Of a stretch of DNA of 6,655 nt, positions 1-6,526 are shown piece after piece. The DNA is from Acetofilamentum sp. Lineage in GTDB: Bacteria; Bacteroidota; Bacteroidia; Bacteroidales; JAADGE01. Each line of letters starts with the position of its first letter. The first letter of the stretch is position 1. The DNA is taken from the NCBI GenBank assembly GCA_020720705.1, contig DYOJ01000130.1, positions 1 through 6,655 on the forward strand. The letters are read 5' to 3'. The translations under genes were made by a program, and so were the position numbers. The notes beneath the pieces were generated by a model. The model made no database searches. It was given only the letters and a program-made list of their open reading frames with translations, and was not told the origin of the DNA.

Positions 1-452
1 ATAAAGTGAAAAAATCGCTCAACCAAACCGGCGCCGACGGCGAGCAAAAAGACGGCATGGACATTTCTTTCGTAATCATTGATAATGAGACCTATGAGCT
101 TGATTTTGCAGGAGCGTACAACTCATTGTATATTTTGCGAAATAATAAGATTTATACCCTGAACGCCGATCGCCAACCTATCGGAATTTTCATAAAAGAG
201 ATTCCGTTTACAAGCCGGAAATTCAAATTAGAAAAAGGAGACTGCATTTATGCACTCACTGACGGTTACATTGACCAATTCGGCGGTACAGACGGCAGTA
301 AATTTAAAATTAAACGATTCAAGGATTTACTGCTTCAAATTTATACCAAACCAATGTCGGAACAAATAGAAATTTTGGATTCTATATTTACCGAATGGAA
401 ACAAAACATGGACCAAATTGACGATGTACTCGTGTTTGCCGTAAAAATGTAA
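1..452 (+). CDS. SpoIIE/PP2C-family serine/threonine phosphatase, C-terminal fragment (SiaA-like)
   Basis: This is the last ~149 residues of a PPM/SpoIIE-type metal-dependent phosphatase. The frame is open to the left edge, so the gene starts outside the window; the GTG at position 6 is probably an internal valine, because the residues after it are mid-domain. Counting that GTG as residue 1, visible landmarks are DGMDISF (16-22), AGAYNSLY (35-42), a PIG loop near 58-60, the metal-binding TDG (D86) followed by YIDQFGG, and the terminal DD pair (139-140) before VLVFAV. These fit the second half of the PP2C fold and the wording usual in Bacteroidota stand-alone SpoIIE phosphatases. Such proteins dephosphorylate Ser/Thr on STAS-like or SiaC-like partners. 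It converges on a kinase/SiaC gene pair 191 nt away, so it could be the SiaA-type phosphatase of that system; this is inferred from position. The N-terminal sensor part cannot be seen. Confidence 0.9.
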   Translation, partial: KVKKSLNQTGADGEQKDGMDISFVIIDNETYELDFAGAYNSLYILRNNKIYTLNADRQPIGIFIKEIPFTSRKFKLEKGDCIYALTDGYIDQFGGTDGSKFKIKRFKDLLLQIYTKPMSEQIEILDSIFTEWKQNMDQIDDVLVFAVKM

Positions 453-493
453 AAATAAAAGCACTCACTAACGAGTGCTCTTACAACCTTTTA
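451..493. terminator. Bidirectional hairpin terminator between convergent genes
   Basis: A perfect 7-bp stem (460-466 AGCACTC with 473-479 GAGTGCT, loop ACTAAC) begins 7 nt after the phosphatase stop codon. Read on the minus strand it is followed by TTTTATTTTTACATTTTT, a good U-tract, so it is a convincing intrinsic terminator for the siaB-siaC transcript, about 165 nt past that gene's stop. On the plus strand the following tract (CTTACAACCTTTTATT) is poorer but usable, so it probably serves both directions. Confidence 0.7.
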
Positions 494-537
494 TTAACCT
501 AAACCTTAAAACTATGAAAACTTATTATACTTAATAG
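491..537 (+). other. Leader-like sequence with a six-codon mini-ORF in the convergent gap
   Basis: The stretch TTATTAACCTAAACCTTAAA followed by ACTATGAAAACT resembles the A-rich region before start codons in Bacteroidota, where ATGAAAA is a common gene start. Here the ATG at 514 opens only MKTYYT before TAA (532-534) and an immediately following in-frame TAG (535-537). Nothing downstream on this strand is coding, since the next gene runs the other way. It may be the remnant of a lost gene's start, a tiny peptide, or chance. The rest of the gap (538-643) is AT-rich with several GTTAA words and no clear promoter or gene. Confidence 0.2.
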
Positions 538-643
538 TACTTTACAAATTTAGGCTAAAATTTCGTTAATGGGTATAAATAAATGTTAAATATCGTTAAA
601 TATATGCAACCTTTGTAAAATAAAGCAACGATGTGCAATTTTT

Positions 644-1042
644 TTATTCAAAATCAAGGGCATCATCACTGTCATATTCGATAAATTCAAATTTCACATT
701 TACTAAATGAGAAAAACGAGTTCCAAGTCCGAGCATATCTTCATCAATAGTGTCGTAATGCCAACGAACGGTAACATCCGATTTATGAGCAATGTTGTTT
801 ATTTGCATAATGACTTCAAAAACTTGTTTTGAAGATGCTGTGTTCAAATATTCCAAATTAAAATCGAATATTGTAATCGGGTTTGGAGCAGCGGCATAGG
901 ACTTTAACCAGTGAATTATCGGACTGTAAAATTCTACTGCATTTTCCGGAAGTGAAGATTTGGAGATTTCAAAACGTCCTTCCTGCGGATGAAAATGAAT
1001 CATCGGAGTATCTTCTGTTGCTTCTATGATGAGTGGTTTCAT
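644..1042 (-). CDS. siaC: SiaC-family regulatory phosphoprotein (DUF1987)
   Basis: The 132-residue protein has the full length and shape of the SiaC/DUF1987 family. Key landmarks are TPMIHFHPQEGRFEISKSS near the N-terminus, P(I)IHWLKSY near 41-49, the core IFDFNLEYLNTASSK (58-72), then VRWHYDTIDEDMLGLG (92-107). In Pseudomonas aeruginosa SiaC the residue phosphorylated by SiaB and dephosphorylated by SiaA is a threonine in an N-T-S-S-K-like motif, numbered 68 as I recall; here NTASSK places a threonine exactly at residue 68. In Pseudomonas the unphosphorylated form activates the diguanylate cyclase SiaD. No such enzyme is visible here, so the output partner is unknown. The gene starts 13 nt after the kinase gene stop and is surely cotranscribed with it. 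The C-terminus is acidic (DSDDALDFE). The symbol reflects family membership, not tested function. Confidence 0.88.
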   Translation of the reverse strand: MKPLIIEATEDTPMIHFHPQEGRFEISKSSLPENAVEFYSPIIHWLKSYAAAPNPITIFDFNLEYLNTASSKQVFEVIMQINNIAHKSDVTVRWHYDTIDEDMLGLGTRFSHLVNVKFEFIEYDSDDALDFE

Positions 1043-1055
1043 ATACTTTTAATCA

Positions 1056-2195
1056 TTAATTTTTTATGGTAACTTGCAACACAAAAAATGTGTTTTGTGC
1101 ATTAATATCTTTGAATATGTAATTTAATCCCGTCGTGCTTTTGATACGCATATCAATAAACCCAAGCCCTGTTTTGCGTTCGTTAGCAGAGCCAATATCC
1201 AACAAAATCATATCATATTGTTTATATAACTCTTTGTCGGATAGGTTATTAATAAATTCAAGACGGTCTTTCATTTTCGGCACATCTTCTGCATGTAAGA
1301 GGTTTCCGGCAGTGAGTACGAATGTGTCTTCCTTCTTGCTTAGCATAAAAATGCCTCTGTTTTTTTTATCGCCCTCGATATCGGAAGTATGTTTGCTGAT
1401 ATTTTGTAAAAGCTCCACCATCACGGCATAAACTTTTTTGGAGGTCATGGATACGTTCATTTGTCCTTTGATGACGGACAGCAAACTTAGGGTATTTTCT
1501 CTGTTGAAACGACCGTTAAAGCTGATTAGAATTTTCTCATGGTCAAGTGCTTCATTGAGATGTTTTACATCGTCGAGTGATTTTGATTCATCTGAAAATG
1601 AGTTATTTATTTCTGTTGTATCATTTCCGGGAATTTCGGTTCTGAAATAAAAAAATGAGGCTTGTTCGTTTACAGGTTCAAAATCGAACATTAATTTTTT
1701 ACCGGATTTTCGAGCCATTTCTATAAATCCTAAACCGGCACCGCCTTTGTCGGAAAGGTCTCCTTTTTTCAAAATTTCTTTTCTTAACAGGGTTAAATCA
1801 TCACGTTCCATGATGTTTATCTGTTCTAATTTGGGCTTTAAAGTATTTTCTTCGTTCTTTTTAACAATGTTTCCGGTTGTAATGTAGTAGTGTCCTAAGT
1901 TTTTTTGTATGGCGAACATTCCGTCCGAATCGGGTGTTCCGTCAATGTCCGTTTCGTCTTTGTCTCTGTGTTTGGTTACATTTTGTAAGCCTTCAACCAT
2001 TACAAAGTAAATTTTATTTTTCAAGGAAGTTCTGCCGGCAGAATCTTTAACATTTGTTTCGGCGAGTGCAAGTAAATTTTTGGAAATTTTTTGCGAAAAA
2101 TTTCCTCTGTAAATATATTCAAAATCAGTATCGTCAATTCTGTTAAACAAACGATAGGCTAAATCTATGAGTGGATTGTTCGGATTTCCTTCCAT
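1056..2195 (-). CDS. Tandem-duplicated SiaB-like protein kinase (two DUF6272 units in one chain)
   Basis: The 379-residue cytoplasmic protein contains two copies of a SiaB/DUF6272-type GHKL-like kinase unit. Unit 1 spans about residues 25-187 and unit 2 about 220-379. Each has an N-box helix (VMVEGLQNVTKH 65-76, with E68 and N72; VMVELLQNISKH 258-269, with E261 and N265). Each has a middle strand ending in TGN or AGN (107-109, 296-298) and a glycine motif (GGAGLGFIEM 151-160; KTGLGFIDM 341-349). Single-domain SiaB relatives are roughly half this length. Both copies keep the residues expected for ATP/Mg binding, so neither is an obvious dead copy. They have diverged strongly, so the duplication is old. 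The likely role is phosphorylating the SiaC encoded next in the operon. ATG at 2195 is chosen because an in-frame TGA lies 12 nt upstream with no alternative start between. No transmembrane segment is seen. Confidence 0.82.
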   Translation of the reverse strand: MEGNPNNPLIDLAYRLFNRIDDTDFEYIYRGNFSQKISKNLLALAETNVKDSAGRTSLKNKIYFVMVEGLQNVTKHRDKDETDIDGTPDSDGMFAIQKNLGHYYITTGNIVKKNEENTLKPKLEQINIMERDDLTLLRKEILKKGDLSDKGGAGLGFIEMARKSGKKLMFDFEPVNEQASFFYFRTEIPGNDTTEINNSFSDESKSLDDVKHLNEALDHEKILISFNGRFNRENTLSLLSVIKGQMNVSMTSKKVYAVMVELLQNISKHTSDIEGDKKNRGIFMLSKKEDTFVLTAGNLLHAEDVPKMKDRLEFINNLSDKELYKQYDMILLDIGSANERKTGLGFIDMRIKSTTGLNYIFKDINAQNTFFVLQVTIKN

Positions 2196-2252
2196 TTCGG
2201 TGGTTCAATGATATTTTTTATCAGGATACTAAAGTAACAATAATGTTGTAAT

Positions 2253-2287
2253 CAGTTGTAAATATTTTGAAATATTTTCACAAAAAA
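2253..2287 (-). promoter_or_regulatory. Weak candidate promoter for the siaB-siaC unit
   Basis: The 210-nt gap between rodA and the kinase gene is very AT-rich. On the minus strand TTTTTTG (2287-2281), a 20-nt spacer and TACAACTG (2260-2253) have the geometry of the Bacteroidota housekeeping promoter, but the -7 element matches TAnnTTTG at only 4 of 6 fixed bases. A second -7-like word, TACTTTAG (2236-2229), matches better but lacks a -33 partner. No convincing terminator follows rodA, so read-through from the mre operon is also possible. Confidence 0.2.
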
Positions 2288-2405
2288 CTACCCAAAAATG
2301 CAAGTTTTACTTTTAATAACCTATTTTTTTTATATTATTTTTATGCTAAATTCTTAATATTATCATTATCAAGTATTTACAAAAACACTTTTTTAAAAAA
2401 AATTT

Positions 2406-3833
2406 CTATAACGGCAGATGTCTTTCGGTATCTAATTTGATGAAAGTAACAAGTAAAATGGTAAAAGCCCAAAGAGATGAGCCTCCGTAGCTGAAAAAAG
2501 GCAAAGGAATACCGATAACGGGGGCAAGTTTTATGGTCATTGCAATATTAACGGCAAAGTGAAAAAATATTACGGATGCTACGGCATAACCGTAAATACG
2601 ACTAAAGGCTGAATGTTGTCGCTCTGCAAGCCATAATATCCTTATTATCAAGAATGTAAAAATTATCACTACGGCAGTCGAACCCCAAAACCCCCACTCT
2701 TCTCCGACGGTACAAAAAATAAAATCGGTATCTTGTTCCGGCACAAAATCGCCTTTGGTTTGAGTTCCCTTTAAAAATCCTTTCCCGCTCAGCCCGCCTG
2801 ACCCGATTGCAATTAAGGATTGATTCATATTGTAGCCTGCTCCTTTATTGTCTTCTTCCAAATTAAACAAAATATTGATGCGCGTGCGTTGGTGGTCTTT
2901 CAAAACATCGTGATAAATAAAATCAACGGAATAAAGGTAGATAAGACTGCCTATCAAAATAACTACCAACTGAACCAAAATTCCATGACGATTTTTTATT
3001 CCTTTTATCAGCATCAGAATTGCACCGACTGTGATAGAAGCGGTCAAAACTAAATGAATAGGTATGGTTTTAAAAGTAAGAACTTCAAACAGTAAGCCAA
3101 CAAGAATAGCCCCGATTTGAATGCCGAGTATTTTTATTGAATATGAATAATCGCGTTTGGTTAGGGCGTAATATCCTATGAATGAAAGCGATAAAATAAC
3201 ACTGATTACAGACAACGGTAAAAATAGTGAAACTATAAAAATCAGAACTGCAAAAAGTATCAACAAAGGAACAAAAACCGGTAAGCCTTCACGAAACAAT
3301 ACAATCAGGAAAGCCGCAAACACAATCGCCGAACCGGTGTCGCCTTGCAACATTATCAGCAAAAAAGGGAGTCCGAGTAGGGCAGAAATTATCGTTAAGT
3401 TTTTGAAATTCATTATTTTAAAACCTTCACGCCCCATAAATTTAGCTAAGGCAAGTGCGACAGCAAACTTTGCAAATTCGGCAGGCTGAAATTGGAAATT
3501 TCCGATTGCAAACCATGAGCGAGACCCGTTTACCACTTCGCCGAACAACAATACGGCAACAAGCAGGAGCATTACCAAACCGTAAATCGGAAACGAAAAA
3601 ACGGAGATTACTTGGGTATCAAGGAATAAAATCGTAATTAAAATCACAATAGCAATAACAATCCAAAGCATCTGTTTGCCATAACGTTGCGACAAACTGA
3701 AAATACTGCTGTGCTCTTCGCTGAATACCGATGAGTAGATATTTATCCAACCAAACAAGACCAGCGCGAGCCACGTGATTACTGACAGCCAATCAATTCG
3801 ATTTCCGATAAGTTTTTCGTTTGTTCGTTCCAC
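2406..3833 (-). CDS. rodA: RodA, SEDS-family peptidoglycan glycosyltransferase
   Basis: This multi-pass inner-membrane protein polymerises lipid II into glycan strands during cell elongation, working with PBP2. Numbering from the GTG at 3833 (475 residues), SEDS landmarks are NGSRSWFAIG near 102, FQPAEFAK (115-122), HQRTRI (314-319), AIGSGGLSGKGF (342-353), VPEQDTDFIF (364-373) with the catalytic-type aspartate at D370, and GIPLPFFSYGGSS near the C-terminus (441-453). E. coli RodA is 370 residues; the extra ~105 residues form additional hydrophobic segments around 205-305, just before HQRTRI, an expansion I associate with Bacteroidota RodA. The start is set by context: GTG overlaps the mrdA TAG by one base (TAGTG), preceded by AAAAAAAGAAGAA. 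The frame stays open further upstream to 3944, but that extension is polar, lies inside mrdA and does not resemble RodA. Translational coupling with mrdA is likely. Confidence 0.93.
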   Translation of the reverse strand: MERTNEKLIGNRIDWLSVITWLALVLFGWINIYSSVFSEEHSSIFSLSQRYGKQMLWIVIAIVILITILFLDTQVISVFSFPIYGLVMLLLVAVLLFGEVVNGSRSWFAIGNFQFQPAEFAKFAVALALAKFMGREGFKIMNFKNLTIISALLGLPFLLIMLQGDTGSAIVFAAFLIVLFREGLPVFVPLLILFAVLIFIVSLFLPLSVISVILSLSFIGYYALTKRDYSYSIKILGIQIGAILVGLLFEVLTFKTIPIHLVLTASITVGAILMLIKGIKNRHGILVQLVVILIGSLIYLYSVDFIYHDVLKDHQRTRINILFNLEEDNKGAGYNMNQSLIAIGSGGLSGKGFLKGTQTKGDFVPEQDTDFIFCTVGEEWGFWGSTAVVIIFTFLIIRILWLAERQHSAFSRIYGYAVASVIFFHFAVNIAMTIKLAPVIGIPLPFFSYGGSSLWAFTILLVTFIKLDTERHLPL

Positions 3834-5617
3834 TATTCTTCTTTTTTTAGTCGTCCGTTTATCATCCGTACTTCCACGAGCGGACGGGAAATGGTGTCGG
3901 TAAGATATTTTTCTATCATTAAGCTGGCTATCGGTGCAGCCCACGTTGAACCGAATCCGGCGTTTTCCACATATACGACAACCGCAATTTTAGGGTCATC
4001 TTTCGGAGCAAACGCAATAAATATTGAATGGTCTTCGCCGTGAGGATTTTGTGCTGTTCCCGTTTTTCCGCATATAAATAAGTCCGGGTGATAGGCGATG
4101 CGTGCCGTTCCGGAGGTTACAACTTTTTCCATCCCTGATACAACAGGGATAAAATGGCGTTCGGCAATTCCGGTGTTTTGGCGTACGGTATAGAGTTTAT
4201 TTATTTTTGCGCTGTCAATTTCTTTGACAATGTGCGGAATAAAATAATAACCTCTGTTTGCAATGGCAGCGGTCATGTTTGCAATTTGCAAGGGGGTGAA
4301 GCCCAACTCGCCTTGCCCGATGGCTAAAGAGATGATTGTGTTATGATTCCAACGCCCTTTTCCGTAATATTTATCGAAATACGTTGCCGGATAGATAATT
4401 CCTTTACTCTCGTAGGCTAAATCAGTGCCAAGTTTTACGCCCAAACCGAAAGCGTGCAAATGTTGTTTCCAATTTTCGTAAGCTTTGTCCACAGCACCCA
4501 TTTTTTTGTCTGTCAATATTTTTTTGAATACATGGCAATAATACGCATTACTCGAATGTGAAATAGACATTTCTAAGCCGACCGCACCGGCAATATGGTC
4601 TTTTACGATGTGTGAACCGGTATTGTAACCATTTACTACAAAGACTGTTGTAGGGTCTATGACTTCTTCTTGCAGGGCAATAAGAGCACTCACGGGTTTG
4701 AATGTTGAGCCGGGCGGATAGAGTGCTTTTAAGGCACGATTATACAGTGGTTTATCCGGCAAATTTGCCACTCGGTTATAATTTTTGGATAATTGTTGTC
4801 CGACAAATAAATTCGGGTCGTAAGACGGGCTTGATACAAGCGCAAGAATTTCGCCGGTATGAGGTTCGATAGCAACAATACTGCCGAGTTTATTGCTCAT
4901 CAACAGCTCGCCGTATTTTTGTAATTCGGCATCAAGCGTTGTGGTGATATTTTTTCCGGCTACGGCAAGAGTATCGTATTCGCCGTTTCTGTAACTGCCT
5001 TGTATTCTGTTCAATACATCTACAACATAAATTTGAACACCCTTTTCTCCGCGCAAATACTCTTCATAAGTTTTCTCGACACCGCTTTTGCCGATATAGT
5101 CGCCGGAGCGATAATAGGAATCTCTGTCAATATCGGAACGATCCACCTCTCCCACATACCCCAACATGTGGGCGGCAGTGGATTCCGGATATTTTCGGAC
5201 GGTACGTTTTTCTGCATAAAAACCCGGAAATCGGTATAAATATTCTTGCAAAACGGCATACTGTTTCGGACTGATTTGCTTTGCGATAACAACAGGCAGA
5301 TGCCTTCCGCTGCGTAAGGTTTGTCGGACTTCATTTTGTGTTAAATGCAACAATTCACACAATAAAGTTGTATCAAACTCGCCCACACGATTCGGAATCG
5401 CTTTTAAGTCATAAGAGGCTTCGTTATACACGAGCAACTTTCCGTTACGGTCGAATATTACGCCTCTTGCCGGATATTGCGTAACGTGCCTGAAGGCATT
5501 GTTCTGTGCCGAAAGTTTGTATTTAACATTCAGAACCTGAATATAATACAATTTTCCGATAAAAACGATTGCCGTAATGATAAAAAATGCGATAATAACG
5601 ATAATTTTCGGCTTCAT
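3833..5617 (-). CDS. mrdA: Penicillin-binding protein 2, elongation-specific transpeptidase
   Basis: The 594-residue class B PBP cross-links peptidoglycan in the elongasome and partners RodA. An N-terminal membrane anchor (about 4-26) is followed by the pedestal domain with ARGVIFDRNG (50-59) and GKSGVEKTYEEYLRG (176-190). The transpeptidase domain carries all three active-site motifs: STFK (S304 nucleophile, K307), SSN (355-357) and KTG (518-520), plus IGQGELGFTPLQ (433-444). E. coli PBP2 is 633 residues, so this is full length. Between the first two motifs, the region that holds zinc-ligand cysteines and histidines in many PBP2 proteins reads VVNGY...VKDHIAG...SHSSNAYYC here, keeping D340, H341 and C361 but apparently not the other cysteines. 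ATG at 5617 lies 1 nt after the mreD stop, and the gene end overlaps the rodA start, which points to a single operon. Confidence 0.95.
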   Translation of the reverse strand: MKPKIIVIIAFFIITAIVFIGKLYYIQVLNVKYKLSAQNNAFRHVTQYPARGVIFDRNGKLLVYNEASYDLKAIPNRVGEFDTTLLCELLHLTQNEVRQTLRSGRHLPVVIAKQISPKQYAVLQEYLYRFPGFYAEKRTVRKYPESTAAHMLGYVGEVDRSDIDRDSYYRSGDYIGKSGVEKTYEEYLRGEKGVQIYVVDVLNRIQGSYRNGEYDTLAVAGKNITTTLDAELQKYGELLMSNKLGSIVAIEPHTGEILALVSSPSYDPNLFVGQQLSKNYNRVANLPDKPLYNRALKALYPPGSTFKPVSALIALQEEVIDPTTVFVVNGYNTGSHIVKDHIAGAVGLEMSISHSSNAYYCHVFKKILTDKKMGAVDKAYENWKQHLHAFGLGVKLGTDLAYESKGIIYPATYFDKYYGKGRWNHNTIISLAIGQGELGFTPLQIANMTAAIANRGYYFIPHIVKEIDSAKINKLYTVRQNTGIAERHFIPVVSGMEKVVTSGTARIAYHPDLFICGKTGTAQNPHGEDHSIFIAFAPKDDPKIAVVVYVENAGFGSTWAAPIASLMIEKYLTDTISRPLVEVRMINGRLKKEE

Positions 5618-5618
5618 T

Positions 5619-6131
5619 TTATTTTCGGAAAATTAAAAATTGACTGAGAATTATGAATATCAGCGTAAAAATTGTATTAAGCAAAATGGTTGCAAAGGTG
5701 TAAAAAAAACGGTCAAACGTAAACACTTCCAAATAAAAATAGAGAAAGTGATGTAAAAAAACTATGATAACCGCATAGCGTGCAAACCACACGACACCAA
5801 AATAAAACACACGAGGTTTTGTGCCTGATTCATACCCGTCTCGCGGGGATAAAATTCTTAAAATTACCGGACGAACAAACGCTGTAGCAACCAACGCTGA
5901 CGCATGAACACCGCCTGTATCGTCAAAAGTATCAACAGATAAACCTGTTACAAATGCAAATACCAACAACAACCACGGTTGAATTTCAAACGGTAATAAA
6001 AGTAAGGCGACTATATAAAGGTGCGGTGTAAGTCCGAGACCGGAAATGTTTATGTTATTCACAAACAAAACTTGTATCAGTACAAAAAACAATGCAATGC
6101 CCAGATATTTTACAATGTTATCTATGCTCAA
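5619..6131 (-). CDS. mreD: MreD, rod-shape-determining membrane protein
   Basis: This small polytopic membrane protein is part of the MreBCD elongation scaffold. With the TTG at 6131 it has 170 residues, usual for MreD, and about five hydrophobic segments. Family-like features are LIQVLFVNNINISG early on, the conserved stretch GLSVDTFDDTGGVHASA (63-79), RP at 87-88 and an HH pair near 127. Position (directly before mrdA and rodA, 1-nt gap) supports the call strongly. The start is uncertain: there is no ATG or GTG near the N-terminus. TTG at 6131 gives MSIDNIVKYLG, which fits family starts and lies just downstream of a good promoter. TTG at 6155 or 6179 would add residues that overlap that promoter. 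The usual upstream neighbour mreC is absent. Confidence 0.87.
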   Translation of the reverse strand: MSIDNIVKYLGIALFFVLIQVLFVNNINISGLGLTPHLYIVALLLLPFEIQPWLLLVFAFVTGLSVDTFDDTGGVHASALVATAFVRPVILRILSPRDGYESGTKPRVFYFGVVWFARYAVIIVFLHHFLYFYLEVFTFDRFFYTFATILLNTIFTLIFIILSQFLIFRK

Positions 6132-6152
6132 GTGTAAACGAATTAAGTTCGG

Positions 6153-6183
6153 CAAAAATATAAAAAAAGCTTGATGCAAGCAA
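6153..6183 (-). promoter_or_regulatory. Bacteroidota-type promoter for mreD-mrdA-rodA
   Basis: On the minus strand TTG (6183-6181), a 20-nt spacer and TATTTTTG (6160-6153) match the Bacteroidota sigma-ABfr consensus (TTTG, 19-21 nt, TAnnTTTG) at every fixed -7 base. Transcription would begin around 6146-6148, leaving a leader of roughly 15-17 nt before the TTG at 6131. This supports that start over the longer TTG at 6179 and suggests the operon is transcribed without mreBC. Confidence 0.5.
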
Positions 6184-6242
6184 TCTTTACGTTTATAAAA
6201 AAAAGAGAAGTTATTTTTTTTATTCCTTGATATTTTTTTTTG

Positions 6243-6250
6243 TATGTTTG
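6243..6250 (+). promoter_or_regulatory. Isolated -7-like element pointing away from mreD
   Basis: TATGTTTG is a perfect match to the Bacteroidota -7 box on the plus strand. No TTTG lies at the expected 19-21 nt upstream; the nearest TTG (6227-6229) is only 13 nt away, and the expected position is T-rich. If used, it would transcribe the palindrome at 6346-6450 or a gene beyond the window. Confidence 0.2.
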
Positions 6251-6345
6251 CGATAATATTAAACTGAATAATTTTTACTGCACATATTTTTATAAATCAT
6301 TGATTTACAGTATTTTAAATTCAATATATGTATTTCAATGGCGTT

Positions 6346-6450
6346 TAGTTAAGCGCGAGTCTTAAAACCTTTCGATTGGCCGAAGACCATCGAACTGGTT
6401 GGTATTAAACCGTTTCAAAGGTCTGCAACCATTTGAAAGGTTCTTAACTA
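6346..6450. repeat. 105-nt imperfect palindrome, possible MITE or structured RNA
   Basis: The two halves pair almost along their whole length. The outer stem TAGTTAAG (6346-6353) with CTTAACTA (6443-6450) is 8 perfect bp. A 12-nt one-sided bulge follows, then AACCTTTCGATTGG (6366-6379) with CCATTTGAAAGGTT (6429-6442), 14 positions with one mismatch and one G-U. After a 4x4 loop comes AGACC/GGTCT (6384-6388, 6420-6424). After a 3x3 loop comes 6392-6400 with 6408-6416 (one mismatch, one G-U), closed by a 7-nt loop. GTT stands directly on both flanks (6343-6345, 6451-6453), which could be a 3-bp target duplication. No open frame of convincing length crosses it. A miniature inverted-repeat element is my first reading and a structured transcript the second. 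Confidence 0.6.
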
Positions 6451-6526
6451 GTTCTTGTAAGAAAACTCATAACACATTGAAGTTATTTATGTTATAGGAA
6501 TATTTCGACTTGAATGTTTTATAAAA

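Noticed and set aside
580..625. Plus-strand promoter ending in AACCTTTG
   Set aside because: The -7 has a mismatch, no -33 element fits, and it would only transcribe antisense to siaC.
1135..1650. Two plus-strand open frames antisense to the siaB-like gene
   Set aside because: They are shadows of a well-supported kinase gene and show no recognisable domain.
2350..2405. Intrinsic terminator after rodA
   Set aside because: Only a weak AT-rich 7-bp stem with a G-U pair is present (CUUGAUA/UAUUAAG), without a U-tract.
2820..3637. Three plus-strand open frames antisense to rodA
   Set aside because: RodA motifs are intact on the opposite strand; these peptides are low-complexity shadows.
3834..3944. 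Upstream extension of rodA to 3944 (37 extra codons)
   Set aside because: It lies inside mrdA, is polar and unlike RodA N-termini, and the TAGTG overlap at 3833 gives a natural coupled start.
5000..5334. Open frames on both strands inside mrdA
   Set aside because: They overlap the conserved PBP2 pedestal domain in other frames and resemble nothing known to me.
6346..6450. Integron attC site
   Set aside because: The palindrome is bounded by GTTAAG ... CTTAAC, the reverse of the attC order (RYYYAAC ... GTTRRRY), and there is no integrase or cassette.
6341..6450. tRNA or other standard RNA gene
   Set aside because: No cloverleaf or T-arm consensus fits; the fold is one long hairpin.
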